Below the pieces are notes generated by a model. That model did no database searches, was not told the origin of the DNA, and was given only the letters and a program-made list of their open reading frames with translations. This document shows positions 17,360 to 27,825 of a stretch of 37,720 nt of DNA, one piece after another (positions within the stretch are counted from its first letter, which is position 1; every line of letters begins with the position of its first letter). A program made the translations under genes and the position numbers. Source of the DNA: Synechococcus sp. AG-670-B23 (lineage in GTDB: Bacteria > Cyanobacteriota > Cyanobacteriia > PCC-6307 > Cyanobiaceae). Location: NCBI GenBank assembly GCA_003209165.1, contig QCSL01000019.1, positions 1 through 37,720 on the forward strand. The letters are read 5' to 3'.

Positions 17360-17723
17360 GCTGTCGCCCGAGGCTGAATCCCAGGGCTGCGGCGCCAAGC
17401 CCCAGCCCGAGGGTCAACCCGATCAAACCCAAGGCAGCGGCCCAATCACCTGAACTCAGGTCCTTCATGGCCGCCAACATCCAGCTGCTGAAGGTGGTGA
17501 CCGAGCCGCAGAAGCCAATGCCGAGCAGCAACTGTCGACGCGGAGCAGCAGGGAGCCCAGCAAGCAAGCCCAGCAGGGCAGCACCCAGAACGTTCACTAG
17601 CAGGTTCTGATCCCGAAGATGCAGGGCCACCTGCCAGCGCAGCAGAGCGCCGGGCACAGCTCCCAGACCCACAAGCAGCAACTCTTGAAGTTCCAGTTTC
17701 AGGCTCGGTTTGGTCTCAGCCAT
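17325..17723 (-). CDS. crcB: CrcB/Fluc fluoride channel subunit (second of pair)
   Basis: A 132-residue four-helix membrane protein. The fluoride-channel hallmarks are canonical: [11 protein letters not shown] (conserved Asn and Gly of helix 2) and [12 protein letters not shown] (helix 3 break and Phe-box). Fluc channels are dimers that let fluoride leak out of the cell. The ATG at 17723 overlaps the stop of the other crcB by 8 bases (ATGGCTGA), so the two are co-translated. I took this ATG rather than the longer frame to 17825, whose extra residues are antisense-like. The 3' end overlaps the gpx gene. Confidence 0.93.
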   Translation of the reverse strand: MAETKPSLKLELQELLLVGLGAVPGALLRWQVALHLRDQNLLVNVLGAALLGLLAGLPAAPRRQLLLGIGFCGSVTTFSSWMLAAMKDLSSGDWAAALGLIGLTLGLGLGAAALGFSLGRQLKPPGPPQSPT

Positions 17724-18144
17724 GGGTCCCGAGTCCATAACCAACAGCACAGGCCAGCAGGCCCGCCCCGATCGAAGCAACCGCCAGGACAAAAGCCGCG
17801 AGGGCCTGGCCAGCCCGCAGCTCATTCAGCAGCTCTACGGCGAAGGTAGAAAAGGTGCTGAGGCTGCCGAAAAAGCCCACACCCATCAGCAACGCGATGC
17901 CGGCGCTGGGGGCACAGGTTTCATTAAGGGCCAGCACCAGGCCCAGAGCGAAGCAAGCCGCCACATTGACGGTGAAAGTGCCCCAGTGCTTCTTCGGCAC
18001 CATCGGCTGGAAGTGGTTCACCACCTTCAATCGAAGCCAGGCACCGGGGATCGCCCCCAAGCCCACCAGAACCACTTCAGGCGCGGAGCCAGCCACGGCT
18101 TTGATCTCCAGAGAGGGTTTGCACGTGCAGCCAGTCTTGGCCAT
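17716..18144 (-). CDS. crcB: CrcB/Fluc fluoride channel subunit (first of pair)
   Basis: A 142-residue CrcB homologue. It starts [15 protein letters not shown] and keeps [12 protein letters not shown] in helix 1, but departs from consensus at two places: [11 protein letters not shown] lacks the helix 2 Gly after Asn, and [12 protein letters not shown] replaces the usual Cys-Gly and first Thr. Its partner keeps these residues, so a heterodimer with unequal subunits is likely. The ATG at 18144 lies inside the 3' end of the SH3-like gene, overlapping it by 68 bases. Confidence 0.9.
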   Translation of the reverse strand: MAKTGCTCKPSLEIKAVAGSAPEVVLVGLGAIPGAWLRLKVVNHFQPMVPKKHWGTFTVNVAACFALGLVLALNETCAPSAGIALLMGVGFFGSLSTFSTFAVELLNELRAGQALAAFVLAVASIGAGLLACAVGYGLGTHG

Positions 18145-18381
18145 CGGCGGCGGACCAATGCCGCAGCAGCCGCAATGAGGAGCCTGCCTTGAGGGTGCGC
18201 AGGCGTGGGGCCACCGCCAGCGGACTAAGCCGCAGCGGCTGATCGGTGGAGGTGTGAAAGGGGCCGGAGGCCGCACGGCGTCGGGGCTGCGGTTGACGCC
18301 AATCAGCACCACCGGCCGGCAATGCCGCCGGGGCCATCAGGGCCACCCCCAGCAACCAACTCCAACGCAACAGGGGAAGCA

Positions 18382-18382
<1 letters not shown>
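18077..18382 (-). CDS. Small secreted SH3-like domain protein
   Basis: A 101-residue protein with an N-terminal hydrophobic stretch ([20 protein letters not shown]) that looks like a signal peptide or membrane anchor, then a bacterial SH3-like fold: [16 protein letters not shown] and [10 protein letters not shown], ending RGWLRA. Such domains bind peptidoglycan or peptides in the envelope. The ATG at 18382 overlaps the gyrB stop as TGATG, and its 3' end overlaps crcB by 68 bases, so gyrB, this gene and both crcB genes form one tightly coupled run. Function unknown. Confidence 0.75.
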
Positions 18383-20349
<1,967 letters not shown>

Positions 20350-20501
20350 TCAGTAAGTCTCAAGCCAGGAAACCGGGTCATGGGCGGGCGCAACGGCCCT
20401 AAACCTCGACCTGACAATGCCAATTTACCACCGGCTGTCTATAGAAGCTTGCAGAGGCCTCTCAGCGTCCATTCCAAGTCGGACTGCACCCCCTCACCCT
20501 T

Positions 20502-21401
20502 TTGAACAGCTCACATCCCCTGGTGATCACCCTTCTCGGGCCCACCGCCAGCGGCAAAACCGCCCTGGCGCTGGACATCGCCGAACGGCTGGATCTACCC
20601 ATAATCAACGTGGATTCGCGCCAGCTCTATCGGGAGATGGACATCGGCACTGCCAAGCCGACGGCAGAGCAACAGGCGCAGGTGCCGCACCATCTACTAA
20701 ATCTGCGGGCACCGGACCAGCCAATCACCCTGCAGGAGTTCCAGGCGGAAGCCAATCCCTGCATCAACCGTGAGCTGGACCAACGGGGCGTGGCGTTGCT
20801 GGTAGGTGGCAGTGGCCTGTACCTCAAAGCCCTCACCGGCGGACTGCAACCTCCGGCCGTCCCCCCCCAGCCGCAGCTTCGCCAGCAGCTGACGGCCCTG
20901 GGCCAAGGCATCTGCCACCCACTGCTTAAGGCCGCCGACCCCATAGCCGCCGCCAAGATCGCTCCTGCCGATGCTGTGCGTACCCAGCGCGCCCTGGAGG
21001 TGCTCTATGCCTCTGGACAACCGATGAGCCGCCAAGCCACGGCCATTCCTCCACCCTGGCGAGTGCTGGAACTGGGCCTCAATCCCGCCAACCTGCGCCA
21101 GCGGATCCAACAGCGCACCGAGCAGCTTTACCGAGATGGCCTAGTGGAGGAGACCCGGCGGCTGAGCGAGCGCTACGGCGCTGATCTGCCGTTGCTGCAG
21201 ACCATCGGCTACGGCGAAGCGCTGCGAGTGATTGCCGGCAGCCTGAGCACAGCAGATGCGGGACGGATCACCACCCAACGCACCGGCCAGTTCGCTAAAC
21301 GCCAACGCACCTGGTTCAAGCGTCAGCACAGCCCCCGCTGGCTTCCCGACCAGGCATCGCTGACGGATGCGATGACGTTGATCAAGCAGCATCTAAACTA
21401 A
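20502..21401 (+). CDS. miaA: tRNA dimethylallyltransferase
   Basis: MiaA, 299 residues. It prenylates A37 of tRNAs that read UNN codons. The P-loop [16 protein letters not shown] is near residues 10-25, followed by the catalytic [18 protein letters not shown] and, near the C-terminus, QRTWFKRQ that contacts the tRNA. The frame starts with TTG at 20502; no ATG is available and a GTG seven codons later would cut into the first strand, so the TTG is preferred though no clear ribosome site is seen. It is followed 57 bases later by infC on the same strand. Confidence 0.96.
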   Translation: MNSSHPLVITLLGPTASGKTALALDIAERLDLPIINVDSRQLYREMDIGTAKPTAEQQAQVPHHLLNLRAPDQPITLQEFQAEANPCINRELDQRGVALLVGGSGLYLKALTGGLQPPAVPPQPQLRQQLTALGQGICHPLLKAADPIAAAKIAPADAVRTQRALEVLYASGQPMSRQATAIPPPWRVLELGLNPANLRQRIQQRTEQLYRDGLVEETRRLSERYGADLPLLQTIGYGEALRVIAGSLSTADAGRITTQRTGQFAKRQRTWFKRQHSPRWLPDQASLTDAMTLIKQHLN

Positions 21402-21458
21402 AGGATGCAGGCGTTGTATTCAGCGAAGTTGTCTGCAAATGTCCCCGTCACCGCCTGA

Positions 21459-22112
21459 ATGCCCCCACGTCCCCGTTTTGACCGTCGTGCCCCGGTTCGG
21501 GAGCTGCCCAACATCAACGACCGGATCAACTACCCCCAGTTGCGGGTGGTCGACTCAGACGGCGCTCAGCTGGGCGTAATCAGCCGGGAAGAAGCCCTGG
21601 ATGTGGCCCGCGACCGGGAACTTGATCTGGTACTAGTGAGCGAGAAGGCCGACCCACCGGTCTGCCGGATCATGGACTACGGCAAGTTCAAGTTCGAACA
21701 GGAAAAGAAAGCCAAAGAGGCCAAAAAGAAGTCGCACCAGACCGAAGTCAAGGAGGTCAAAATGCGCTACAAAATCGATCAACACGATTACGACGTGCGG
21801 ATCGGTCAGGCCCAGCGCTTCCTCAAGGCAGGTGACAAGGTGAAATGCACCGTGATCTTCCGCGGCCGTGAGATTCAGCACACGGCACTGGCGGAAACCT
21901 TGCTACGGCGGATGGCTAAGGATCTAGAGGAGAAGGCCGAGATCCAGCAGGCGCCCAAGCGGGAAGGCCGCAACATGATCATGTTCCTCACCCCGCGCAA
22001 AACGCCTCTGGTGAAAAAGGAGGAAAAGGAACAGGCCGCCAACAAGGCCGTGCGCACCATTCCTGCACCTCCGCGGCCCACCGCCGCCAAGGTGATCAGC
22101 CCCCAGAGCTAA
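21459..22112 (+). CDS. infC: Translation initiation factor IF-3
   Basis: IF-3 of 217 residues. The N-domain holds [18 protein letters not shown] and the linker [19 protein letters not shown]; the C-domain holds [20 protein letters not shown] and [14 protein letters not shown]. It keeps the ribosomal subunits apart and checks the initiator tRNA. A charged, Ala/Pro-rich tail of about 35 residues after FLTPRKTP is longer than in E. coli, as in many cyanobacterial IF-3 proteins. The start is ATG 21459, not the AUU used in enterobacteria to autoregulate infC. Confidence 0.97.
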   Translation: MPPRPRFDRRAPVRELPNINDRINYPQLRVVDSDGAQLGVISREEALDVARDRELDLVLVSEKADPPVCRIMDYGKFKFEQEKKAKEAKKKSHQTEVKEVKMRYKIDQHDYDVRIGQAQRFLKAGDKVKCTVIFRGREIQHTALAETLLRRMAKDLEEKAEIQQAPKREGRNMIMFLTPRKTPLVKKEEKEQAANKAVRTIPAPPRPTAAKVISPQS

Positions 22113-22144
22113 ACCACAAGATTTTCACCAAGCAGCAGGCGCCA

Positions 22145-22165
22145 CCCCTAGGCAGAAGCCTGGGG
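22145..22165. terminator. GC-rich hairpin between infC and the hydrolase pseudogene
   Basis: CCCC-T-AGGC, loop AGAA, GCCT-GGGG form an eight-pair stem with one bulged T, 33 bases after the infC stop and spanning the end of the convergent pseudogene. No T-run follows on either strand, so factor-independent termination is doubtful. Confidence 0.35.
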
Positions 22166-22853
22166 ATCAAAGCAGCTTCGGGCTTCGCACATGAAGCCGT
22201 GGTCGTCACCGGCACAATCCACAGAGCGCAAGGTCTGGCCGGCGGGATCAACCTTGCGCAGGGCAACTGCAATCGCTTCTCGATCCTGTGCAGGAATCAG
22301 GGGATCGGCCGTGCCGAACACGCAGGTGAGCTGTGCCTGGATCTCAGGCAGCAGAGCCAGAAAGGGTTCACACCACCAGGCCGCATCCGGCTGACGCCTG
22401 CGCCAAAAAAATCAAAGACGTGCTCAACCCCGGGCATCATGGCTGCCAGAAAGGCGGCATGCCCCCCTAAAGAGAACCCCACCACATGGACAGCCGCTTG
22501 CGGGTAACGGGTCCTCAACCAGCTAATCGCTGCGGCGACATCACCAAGGATTTGATCGGTGGTTGTGGCGTCCTTTTGGCGGCGACCTCGGACAAGATCT
22601 GACGCTTGATAGGCCAAATCAAGATTGTGAGCCGTGCGGGCAAACAAGGGGACTGCCAGGGCCGGATGCCCTTGGACAGCACGATATACATACGATTCAT
22701 ATACGGTTTCACATCGATATCGTTCGCGCTGTCCGACGGCTCCGCCCACCAGCAGCGCAGTGGCACAGCCCCATTGGCGAGAAGAACCCAGTGTGGTGAC
22801 GGGGAGTTCGTAATTGTCACAGGTCCACAGGACACAGAAATAATTGTCACCAA
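22148..22853 (-). pseudogene. Broken dienelactone hydrolase-family gene
   Basis: The protein is spread over three reading frames. The N-terminal piece, HWVLLANGAVPLRCWWAEP, is in one frame (about 22722-22790). After a scrambled stretch the middle continues in another frame from about 22685: GHPALAVPLFARTA, KDATTTDQILGDVAAAISWL and VVGFSLGGHAAFLAAMMPGV. Near 22370 a further shift leads to EPFLALLPEIQAQLTCVFGT and GDDHGFMCEARSCFD, ending TAG at 22148-22150. The expected LVLPEVFGVN-like stretch is lost, and the nucleophile position reads Ser (GFSLGG) where Cys is usual. Relatives hydrolyse dienelactone or similar esters. It is convergent to infC and its 5' end lies against the GntR gene. Confidence 0.85.
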
Positions 22854-22899
22854 GCAATTCGCTCCTTATGGTGGCCGCATTCAGACCTGTCCCACCGGC

Positions 22900-23901
22900 G
22901 TGCGATTCCATATCCAACAGGAAAGCGACATTCCGGCGTCGACACAGCTCTACAACCAGATCTGTTTTGCCATCGCAGCGCGGCATTACCCACCTGGCCA
23001 TCGCCTGCCGAGCACCCGCCAGCTGGCGATGCAAACGGGACTGCACCGCAACACAATCAGCAAGGTTTACCGCCAGCTAGAAACCGATGGCGTCGTTGAA
23101 GCCATGGCAGGCTCTGGCATATACGTGCGCGACCAGCAGAAACCCCGGGAAATCAAAACGCCACCGCACATCCGCAACCGGGGCGTTACCGATCTCGACC
23201 GGGAAGTACGCAAGTGTGTGGATGGCCTGCTGAACGCAGGCTGCACCCTTCAGCAGACCCGGGAACTGCTGACCCGGGAGATCGACTGGCGCCTGCGTTG
23301 CGGCGCCCGCGTGCTGGTAAGCACACCGCGGGAAGACATCGGCGCCTCAATGCTGATCGCCGAGGAGCTGGAGCCCTGCCTGGATGTTCCGGTGGAAGTG
23401 GTGCCATTGGAGGAGCTGGAAAGCGTTCTTGAAAACTCAAGCAACGGAACTGTGGTGACCAGCCGTTATTTCCTCCAACCGGTGGAGGAGCTGGCAAAGA
23501 AACACAGCGTCCGCGCCGTGGCCGTTGACCTCAATGACTTCCGCCAGGAGCTGGCCATGCTCAAGGAATTACGCTCCGGAAGCTGTGTGGGCCTGGTGAG
23601 CATCAGCCCCGGCATCCTGCGGGCGGCTGAGGTGATCCTCCACTCGATGCGCGGCAACGAGTTGCTGCTGATGACCGCCACCCCGGATGTGGGCAGCCGC
23701 CTGCTGGCCCTCCTGCGGGCCTCTAGCCACGTACTTTGCGATCGCCCCAGCTTGCCTCTGGTGGAGCAGAGCCTGCGCCAGAACCGCTCCCAACTGATGC
23801 GGATGCCCCAGGTGCATTGCGCCGAGAGTTACCTCAGCACCGATACGATCGATTTGCTCCGCAAGGAGATTGGCCTGCAGATCCCGGCGGCCGCCAGCTG
23901 A
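22900..23901 (+). CDS. GntR-family transcriptional regulator
   Basis: A 333-residue regulator. Residues 1-75 form the GntR winged helix: STQLYNQICFAIAARHYPPG, then LPSTRQLAMQTGLHRNTISK (recognition helix) and ETDGVVEAMAGSGIYVRD (wing). The rest is an uncharacterised effector-like domain, not an aminotransferase fold. The GTG at 22900 starts the conserved N-terminus; the frame upstream to 22606 is antisense to the hydrolase pseudogene. Ten bases separate it from cysE, so they may be co-transcribed. Ligand and targets unknown. Confidence 0.88.
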   Translation: MRFHIQQESDIPASTQLYNQICFAIAARHYPPGHRLPSTRQLAMQTGLHRNTISKVYRQLETDGVVEAMAGSGIYVRDQQKPREIKTPPHIRNRGVTDLDREVRKCVDGLLNAGCTLQQTRELLTREIDWRLRCGARVLVSTPREDIGASMLIAEELEPCLDVPVEVVPLEELESVLENSSNGTVVTSRYFLQPVEELAKKHSVRAVAVDLNDFRQELAMLKELRSGSCVGLVSISPGILRAAEVILHSMRGNELLLMTATPDVGSRLLALLRASSHVLCDRPSLPLVEQSLRQNRSQLMRMPQVHCAESYLSTDTIDLLRKEIGLQIPAAAS

Positions 23902-23911
23902 CACCTCTGCG

Positions 23912-24664
23912 ATGTTTGATCACATCCGTGCCGACTTCGCGATCATCCGCGAGCGCGATCCTGCTGCCCGCGGTTGGCTGGAAATCGTGTGCTGCTACCC
24001 CGGATTCCAGGCCATCAGCCTGCATCGAATCAGCCATCGCCTCTGGACCTGCCGCCTACCCCTGAAATTGGCCGCCCGCTGCCTCAGCCAGATCGGCCGT
24101 GCCCTGACCGGCATTGAAATCCACCCTGGTGCCCGCATCGGCCACAGCGTGTTCATCGACCATGGCATGGGGGTGGTTATTGGCGAAACGGCCCAAATAG
24201 GCAACCATTGCCTGCTGTATCAAGGGGTCACCCTTGGCGGCACTGGCAAGGAGCACGGCAAGCGTCACCCCACCCTGGCGGAAAACGTAGTGGTGGGCGC
24301 AGGCGCCAAGGTGCTGGGAGCGATCACAGTTGGAACCAACACCCGGATTGGCGCTGGCTCCGTGGTGGTGCGCGATGTGGAAAGCGACTGCACGGTGGTG
24401 GGCATTCCAGGCCGCGTGATCCACCAGAGCGGCGTACGGATCAACCCCCTGGCGCACTCCGCCCTACCGGATGCGGAAGCGAACGTGATCCGCAACCTGA
24501 TGGAGCGAATCGATGAACTGGAGAGCACCGTGGGGAATCTGCAGCGCTGCCTGCGGGAAGTAGCGGAGGGCCGGGCGCTGCGGGAGATGTGCCGCGGCGA
24601 AGCCCAGAACCTCAAGGACCGGGAGATCCTTGAGTTCCTCGGAGAAAGCTCAGGTGATCGTTGA
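23912..24664 (+). CDS. cysE: Serine O-acetyltransferase
   Basis: CysE of 250 residues. It makes O-acetylserine from serine and acetyl-CoA, the carbon skeleton for cysteine synthesis. The helical N-terminus reads FDHIRADFAIIRERDPAARG and the left-handed beta-helix has hexapeptide repeats with the catalytic FIDHGMGVVIGETA, GGTGKEHGKRHPTL and VVGIPGRVI. The C-terminus continues about 60 residues past the helix with a coiled-coil-like stretch (LMERIDELESTVGNLQRCL), longer than a minimal CysE. ATG 23912 is chosen by family length. It overlaps the next gene. Confidence 0.95.
   Translation: MFDHIRADFAIIRERDPAARGWLEIVCCYPGFQAISLHRISHRLWTCRLPLKLAARCLSQIGRALTGIEIHPGARIGHSVFIDHGMGVVIGETAQIGNHCLLYQGVTLGGTGKEHGKRHPTLAENVVVGAGAKVLGAITVGTNTRIGAGSVVVRDVESDCTVVGIPGRVIHQSGVRINPLAHSALPDAEANVIRNLMERIDELESTVGNLQRCLREVAEGRALREMCRGEAQNLKDREILEFLGESSGDR
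24644..24647 (+). promoter_or_regulatory. Shine-Dalgarno deciding the 24654 start
   Basis: GGAG lies six bases before the GTG at 24654 within the cysE 3' end. It favours this start over an in-frame TTG at 24630. Confidence 0.45.
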
Positions 24665-25508
24665 TCACGATCTGAAACTGGTTGTTCTGCACATTCCCAA
24701 GTGTGCGGGCACCGCATTGCGAAAGGCCTTCCTCGAGGACGGCGCTGACCGGCGCATGGAGAGTTGGTTTGACTTCGGCTACGACCCGGTGCTGAAACGA
24801 CAGGTGGACCTGGCCCACCGCCCTTTGATGGATCTGCGCCACACCCGCATGTGGCGCTGGCTGCGGCGCTACCAGGTGATTGCCTGCATCCGTCATCCCT
24901 ACGACCGTCTGGCCTCCGCTTGCCGCGAACACCTGCGCCAGAAAAGCCGCGCAACCGAGGTGCAGGTCCGCAACCACCCACCCACTGATCAACAGCTTCT
25001 GCACTACCTTCGGCGGTTGCCGGCTGCAATGGACAGCCACGACCTGCGCTGGGTGCATGGCTTTCCCATCCACTGGTTCACCCACCTCGGCAAACGCCCG
25101 ATGGTGGATCACCTGATCCGCTGCGAGCACTTGAGCAGCGATCTCGAACAGCTGGGAGAAACACTCTCTCTGCCCAAGTGCCTGCGGAAGCGGCTGCACG
25201 TCGTGGGGAAGGGAGAAGGACGACGGGAGGCAGCGGATCTGACAATGATCCGCAATCATCCCGATCTACAGGCCCTCGCCAATCAGCTGCACCGCGAAGA
25301 TTTCCCCTGTTTTCACTACAAGAAGCAGCAGGCGGAGTTCAGCGACTCGGAGCTGAAGCAACTGATCGACGCCTGCCTCGCCATCGGCCCCTCCCATGAC
25401 CTGCCGCTGACCAACCTCACACCGCAAATGCACTGGTACTACGGCCGCGTCAGCACACGGCCGGAGCTTCAGCTCAAGCCCAAACGCACGGGGAGGGCCA
25501 AACGATGA
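24654..25508 (+). CDS. Sulfotransferase-family protein
   Basis: A 284-residue Sulfotransferase_2-like protein. LHIPKCAGTALRKAF near residues 12-26 is the 5'-phosphosulfate loop and ACIRHPYDRLASACREH near residue 78 is the 3'-phosphate motif; both keep their key Lys, Arg and Ser. The GTG at 24654 gives the typical family opening (MIVDHDLKLVVLHIP) and overlaps the cysE stop by 11 bases; a TTG at 24630 is the alternative. Its stop overlaps the next gene as ATGA. GC content matches the core genes, unlike the AT-rich sulfotransferase at 5428. Acceptor unknown, but coupling to a glycosyltransferase suggests a glycan. Confidence 0.83.
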   Translation: MIVDHDLKLVVLHIPKCAGTALRKAFLEDGADRRMESWFDFGYDPVLKRQVDLAHRPLMDLRHTRMWRWLRRYQVIACIRHPYDRLASACREHLRQKSRATEVQVRNHPPTDQQLLHYLRRLPAAMDSHDLRWVHGFPIHWFTHLGKRPMVDHLIRCEHLSSDLEQLGETLSLPKCLRKRLHVVGKGEGRREAADLTMIRNHPDLQALANQLHREDFPCFHYKKQQAEFSDSELKQLIDACLAIGPSHDLPLTNLTPQMHWYYGRVSTRPELQLKPKRTGRAKR

Positions 25509-27040
25509 TGCTGGTGCTCACATTGCTCTGCAGGGATGAAGCCGACATCCTCGAGAACATGTTGCGCTTCCATCTGGCCCAAGGCGTGGATCGGATCATC
25601 GCCACCGACAACGGCTCAGTGGACGGCAGTCTGGAGATCCTGCGGCGGTTCGAACGGCGCGGTCAGCTGACACTGCTGCAGGAAGCGGAACACACCCACG
25701 ATCAAGCGGTGTGGGTGACTCGGATGGCTCGCATGGCAGCGGCCATGGGGGCGGACTGGGTGATCAACAGCGATGCGGATGAGTTCTGGTGGCCGCAGCA
25801 GGGCAACCTCAACTCCACCCTGGCCCAGCTCCCCGAAAGCGTTGAAGGCCTACTGGTGGACCGCACCAACTTTTTGCCACCGCCGCGAAACAGCCCGGAA
25901 CGGCGGCCGTTTCATGAGCGTCAGACCTTGCGCGAACGGGTGTCCCGCAACAGTCTTGGCGCGCCCCTACCTCCCAAGCTGATTCATCGCGCCCATCCCG
26001 GCGTGGAGATCACAGACGGAAACCATGGCGCAAAGCTGATTGACACATCCATTGAGGGAATCAAGAGCACCGCGATCGAAATCCTGCATGTGCCCATTCG
26101 CAGCTACCCACAGTTAGAACGCAAAATCCGTCAGGGGACAGAGGCCCTGCAGCGCAACAAACGCGTAAACCCAGGCATCGGCGACAGCTGGCGAAAGATT
26201 TACGCCAATCACATCAGCCAAGGAACCCTGCCGGCCTATTACGACAGCCTTCGGCCCAACCCCGCCGCAATTGCGACTCAACTGATTCGCGGTGAACTGA
26301 TCGTCGACCGGCGCCTCCAGAAAACCCTGGGCGAGCCCATCCCCAGGGTGGCCGTGATCACGCCTTACTACAAGGAGCCCCTCGCTCAGCTCCGCCAATG
26401 CCACGACAGCGTGCGAGCACAGAGCGAGCGTTGCCTACACGTGCTTGTAGCCGATGGGCACCGTCGCCAACGTATTAACCATTGGCAGGCTGAACACATA
26501 CGCCTACCCCGCAGCCATGGAGACATCGGCTCAACACCCCGCTTGATCGGCAGTTACCACGCGATCGGCCTGGGCGTGGATGTCGTGGCTTTTCTCGACG
26601 CCGACAACTGGTACGGACCCGACCACATTGCCAAGATTCTGAAAGCAATGGACCAGCACCAGGCCGACTTCGTCTCCTCCAGCCGTACCCTCTGCAACCT
26701 GGACGGAACCGTGATGGGCCCCTGCCCACTTACAGATCCAGATCGCTTCATCGACACCAACGCCATGGTGTTTGGGCGTGGTGCTTTTCCCATCTTGCAT
26801 CAGTGGGTCTTGATGCCGACCTACGGCCACCTGATCGGTGATCGGATCATGCTGCATCACCTTAAAAATGCCGGTCTTAAGCGGCATCACCTGAACCAAG
26901 GCTCAGTGTTTTACCGCTGTGCCAAGGCAGGGCTATATAGGCAATTGAACGAACAGGTTCCAAAGGGTGTCCAGCCGAGACCTGATTACGAAACCTCCTT
27001 CCGCCAGTGGGAGGCTGATGGTCAGCCGCCTCTGAGCTGA
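25505..27040 (+). CDS. Two-domain glycosyltransferase (GT2-GT2 fusion)
   Basis: A 511-residue protein with two glycosyltransferase-A domains. The first (about residues 1-270) has CRDEADILENMLRFHLAQG, TDNGSVDGSLEIL and the metal-binding NSDADEFWWP. The second (about 280-490) opens IPRVAVITPYYKEPLAQL and has FLDADNWYGPDHI as its DXD region, followed by GHLIGDRIMLHHL as a base candidate. Such bifunctional proteins often add two sugars in turn. The ATG overlaps the sulfotransferase stop (ATGA), so sulfation and glycosylation by these two are probably coordinated. The next gene converges with a 1-base gap. Confidence 0.84.
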   Translation: MMLVLTLLCRDEADILENMLRFHLAQGVDRIIATDNGSVDGSLEILRRFERRGQLTLLQEAEHTHDQAVWVTRMARMAAAMGADWVINSDADEFWWPQQGNLNSTLAQLPESVEGLLVDRTNFLPPPRNSPERRPFHERQTLRERVSRNSLGAPLPPKLIHRAHPGVEITDGNHGAKLIDTSIEGIKSTAIEILHVPIRSYPQLERKIRQGTEALQRNKRVNPGIGDSWRKIYANHISQGTLPAYYDSLRPNPAAIATQLIRGELIVDRRLQKTLGEPIPRVAVITPYYKEPLAQLRQCHDSVRAQSERCLHVLVADGHRRQRINHWQAEHIRLPRSHGDIGSTPRLIGSYHAIGLGVDVVAFLDADNWYGPDHIAKILKAMDQHQADFVSSSRTLCNLDGTVMGPCPLTDPDRFIDTNAMVFGRGAFPILHQWVLMPTYGHLIGDRIMLHHLKNAGLKRHHLNQGSVFYRCAKAGLYRQLNEQVPKGVQPRPDYETSFRQWEADGQPPLS

Positions 27041-27041
27041 G

Positions 27042-27812
27042 TCAGTCCTCCAGCATCCAGGCAAAGGGCGTTGGAGTTAGAAGAGCGCGTATTTCATCCC
27101 AATTGGCAATCAACTCCGACAACGACCCTGGGTTGAGTTTGCGATAGCGCAGGTTCGGCTCAAATTCAGACAACCCCAAAAATGTGCAGACACGCTGATA
27201 ACCATCCAATGGTGATTGCGCCAAGTCGTTTTCATAGGTGAGCGACAACCATCGGAAGGCACTGCTCTCTCGAGCACAGTGACTGAACAGGGTCTGCATC
27301 TGTTGCCAACCCCGCTCGTACTCCTGCAGCCACCCCAGTAGCGATCGAACCTCAAAGCCGTGGCGAATATCTCTCAAGGGAAGGGTCAACTTCGGCTGGG
27401 ACTGATCCTCGGAAGAACCTGCTGTTGCCACGTAGACGCCATTTTCCGCTGCTCGCAGATGAGAGACCATCCGTCGCAATCCGTTACGTCGATGGAGAAG
27501 AATATGACTTTGGTAACCAAGGCTTGCAAACATTTTCAGCCAATTAGCAACATTCAAAGAGGGATAAAGCCCTAAATTCTGAGCTGGCAGATGTTTCACC
27601 TCAAATAGGTGAACATTAGAGGCAAACATCTTACGAGACTCGAGCACCACCTGCTCAATAGATGGCAAAACTTTTTCACCACGACGACGGGGCATGTAAG
27701 GAGAAAAAATCTCATTGCTATAATGAATATCAGGATGCTGATCCAGTAAAGAGCCAAGTACACTGCTTCCGCAGCGGCCGATATGCCAATTAACAACTCC
27801 GAAGTTTTTCAC
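27042..27812 (-). CDS. Sulfotransferase-family protein
   Basis: A 256-residue P-loop protein with NWHIGRCGSSVLGSLLDQH at residues 8-26 (5'-phosphosulfate loop; the usual Lys is replaced by Arg) and LLHRRNGLRRMVSHLRA near residue 105 (3'-phosphate motif). The layout resembles the LPS/Stf0-type sulfotransferases rather than the Sulfotransferase_2 type found elsewhere in the window. The GTG at 27812 has AGGA four bases upstream. It starts 13 bases after the secA stop on the same strand, so it may be read from the secA transcript. Its C-terminus converges with the GT2 fusion gene. Acceptor unknown. Confidence 0.78.
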   Translation of the reverse strand: MKNFGVVNWHIGRCGSSVLGSLLDQHPDIHYSNEIFSPYMPRRRGEKVLPSIEQVVLESRKMFASNVHLFEVKHLPAQNLGLYPSLNVANWLKMFASLGYQSHILLHRRNGLRRMVSHLRAAENGVYVATAGSSEDQSQPKLTLPLRDIRHGFEVRSLLGWLQEYERGWQQMQTLFSHCARESSAFRWLSLTYENDLAQSPLDGYQRVCTFLGLSEFEPNLRYRKLNPGSLSELIANWDEIRALLTPTPFAWMLED

Positions 27813-27816
27813 ACTT

Positions 27817-27820
27817 TCCT
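27817..27820 (-). promoter_or_regulatory. Shine-Dalgarno deciding the 27812 start
   Basis: AGGA on the minus strand, four bases before the GTG at 27812. It supports a GTG start for the sulfotransferase. Confidence 0.55.
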
Positions 27821-27825
27821 ACACG

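Noticed and set aside
24612..25259. A 215-codon minus-strand frame
   Set aside because: Antisense to the sulfotransferase that carries both PAPS-binding motifs.
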